DNA of 64,000 nucleotides from Zeus faber (lineage: Eukaryota; Chordata; Actinopteri; Zeiformes; Zeidae): positions 12,059,537 through 12,123,536 of the forward strand of contig OY482862.1 in assembly GCA_960531495.1 (NCBI GenBank), written 5' to 3'. Both the position numbers and the translations under genes were made by a program. Positions 63,120-64,000 of this stretch are shown here, piece after piece. Position 1 is the stretch's first letter, and every line of letters starts with the position of its first letter. The notes under the pieces were generated by a model. That model was not told where the DNA came from and made no database searches. It saw only the letters and a program-made list of their open reading frames with translations.

Positions 63120-64000
63120 TCTCTCCCCCTCTGATCTTAAATGTTATATCTTAATGTAACCGATTTGTAAAAACACCATTCCTCAATTCTCGCCCGCCGC
63201 AGCGTCGTTCCACGCGATGCTTTTTCACGCCGCCGCTCATTCTAGAAGTTGCTCGGCGACACTTATCTGGGATCAGCCGCCGCTCGCCGCTCGCCCTGCT
63301 CCGCTGGGGGGGGGGGGGGGGTTTCGACGGAGTTGATCTCAGATAGTGACGCGGCGCAACTTCATTCCACAGATGGAGGCAGCATGCGCTTTGTTTCCTT
63401 CTGTCACCGGGGTCGCAAAAAAAAAACAACATTCTTGTGTTCTTGTGAATTGATCCTAACAAAAGCTTTAAAAAAAAAAAAAAAAAACGACAACAAAAAA
63501 AACCCCCATCACGTTAAAGGAAAAAAACAAAAAAGAAAGAAAAAAAAAAAAAAACCTGGATTGAATTTACTTTCATTTTGTATATACAGTAATACTGTAT
63601 ATTGATGTGGTTGTGAAACGTTTCTTTTTGAACCGAGAATCTCTAATGAGGTTGATATTTTATGAAAATGACTGTGACTGCGGAGGGCGGCGGTGAGGGG
63701 GCCAGTGATTTCCATGTACTGGATATGTAAAGGAGTCACCATTCAGCTCCGGATCAAGTGTCGTGTAACGATACGTTATAGACTAAATAATGTCAGGTGA
63801 CGCGTGAAATTGATCCCTTTTTCAATATGGTCTACAGCCCCAATGCCGGATGTGTATATAAAACATTAATTTGTTTGTACTGGGAAGCGAGTCCTTATAT
63901 AAATATATCGATTCGAGGTATATACAAACACACTGCTTTTTAATGCACATTTTAAGGGATATCATTCTTCTTTGGTTTGGTCTTGCACTGGAACTTGAGA
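62852..64000 (+). other. tspan7 3' UTR and flank
   Basis: Contains a (CT)n run (about 63,066-63,115), a G-homopolymer (about 63,305-63,321) and A-rich stretches (63,417-63,555). No clear AATAAA was identified and no further gene begins before the window ends. Confidence 0.5.

Overview
The window is vertebrate nuclear DNA, almost certainly from a ray-finned (teleost) fish. Coding sequence is split into short exons with GT/AG introns. The proteins are vertebrate families, CpG-rich promoters precede the genes, and long CA/TG/TA microsatellites are everywhere. Remnants of fish-type transposons (Tc1, hAT, TTAA-class, tRNA-SINE, LINE tails) are scattered between and within genes. There is no bacterial-style operon, CRISPR array or viral genome. 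The species cannot be named from the sequence alone.

Layout. (1) 1-9,240: the 5' end of mycbp2 on the minus strand. Coding exons 1 and 2 and the CpG-island promoter are inside the window; the rest of this very large gene lies to the left. (2) 9,240-15,650: intergenic, with microsatellites and a dispersed unclassified repeat. (3) 15,657-21,093: scel (sciellin), plus strand, about 23 small exons ending in a LIM domain. (4) 22,034-34,236: slain1, nine coding exons. (5) 35,448-36,266: a short death-domain protein that I could not assign to a named gene. (6) 37,420-39,291: kbtbd7-like, an intronless BTB-BACK-Kelch gene. (7) 41,021-43,519: a Rab33 GTPase (best match rab33a), two exons, with a minisatellite in its intron. 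(8) 46,396-52,878: katnal1 (katanin p60-like AAA ATPase), ten coding exons that assemble to 489 aa. (9) 56,471-62,851: tspan7 (tetraspanin), seven exons that assemble to 244 aa.

Gene order. mycbp2-scel-slain1 is the order known from human 13q22. The right half joins genes that in human sit elsewhere on chromosome 13 (KBTBD7, KATNAL1) or on the X chromosome (RAB33A, TSPAN7), so the window spans at least one ancient synteny breakpoint. The genes do not form one pathway. Several concern the cytoskeleton and its regulation: SLAIN1 is a microtubule plus-end factor, katanin severs microtubules, MYCBP2 is a ubiquitin ligase shaping axons, and KBTBD7 is a CUL3 adaptor acting on a RAC1 activator.

The main points for follow-up are: the fish KBTBD7 ends exactly at the tryptophan that begins the ATG8-binding motif in mammals; the orphan death-domain gene; a three-copy unclassified repeat with a conserved TATA-like core; a perfect 27-bp foldback beside a LINE tail just upstream of the first katnal1 coding exon; a scel exon that appears inactivated by loss of its splice donor; and a 261-bp hAT element with a perfect 8-bp target duplication. 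I found no convincing evidence of a wholly new biological system.
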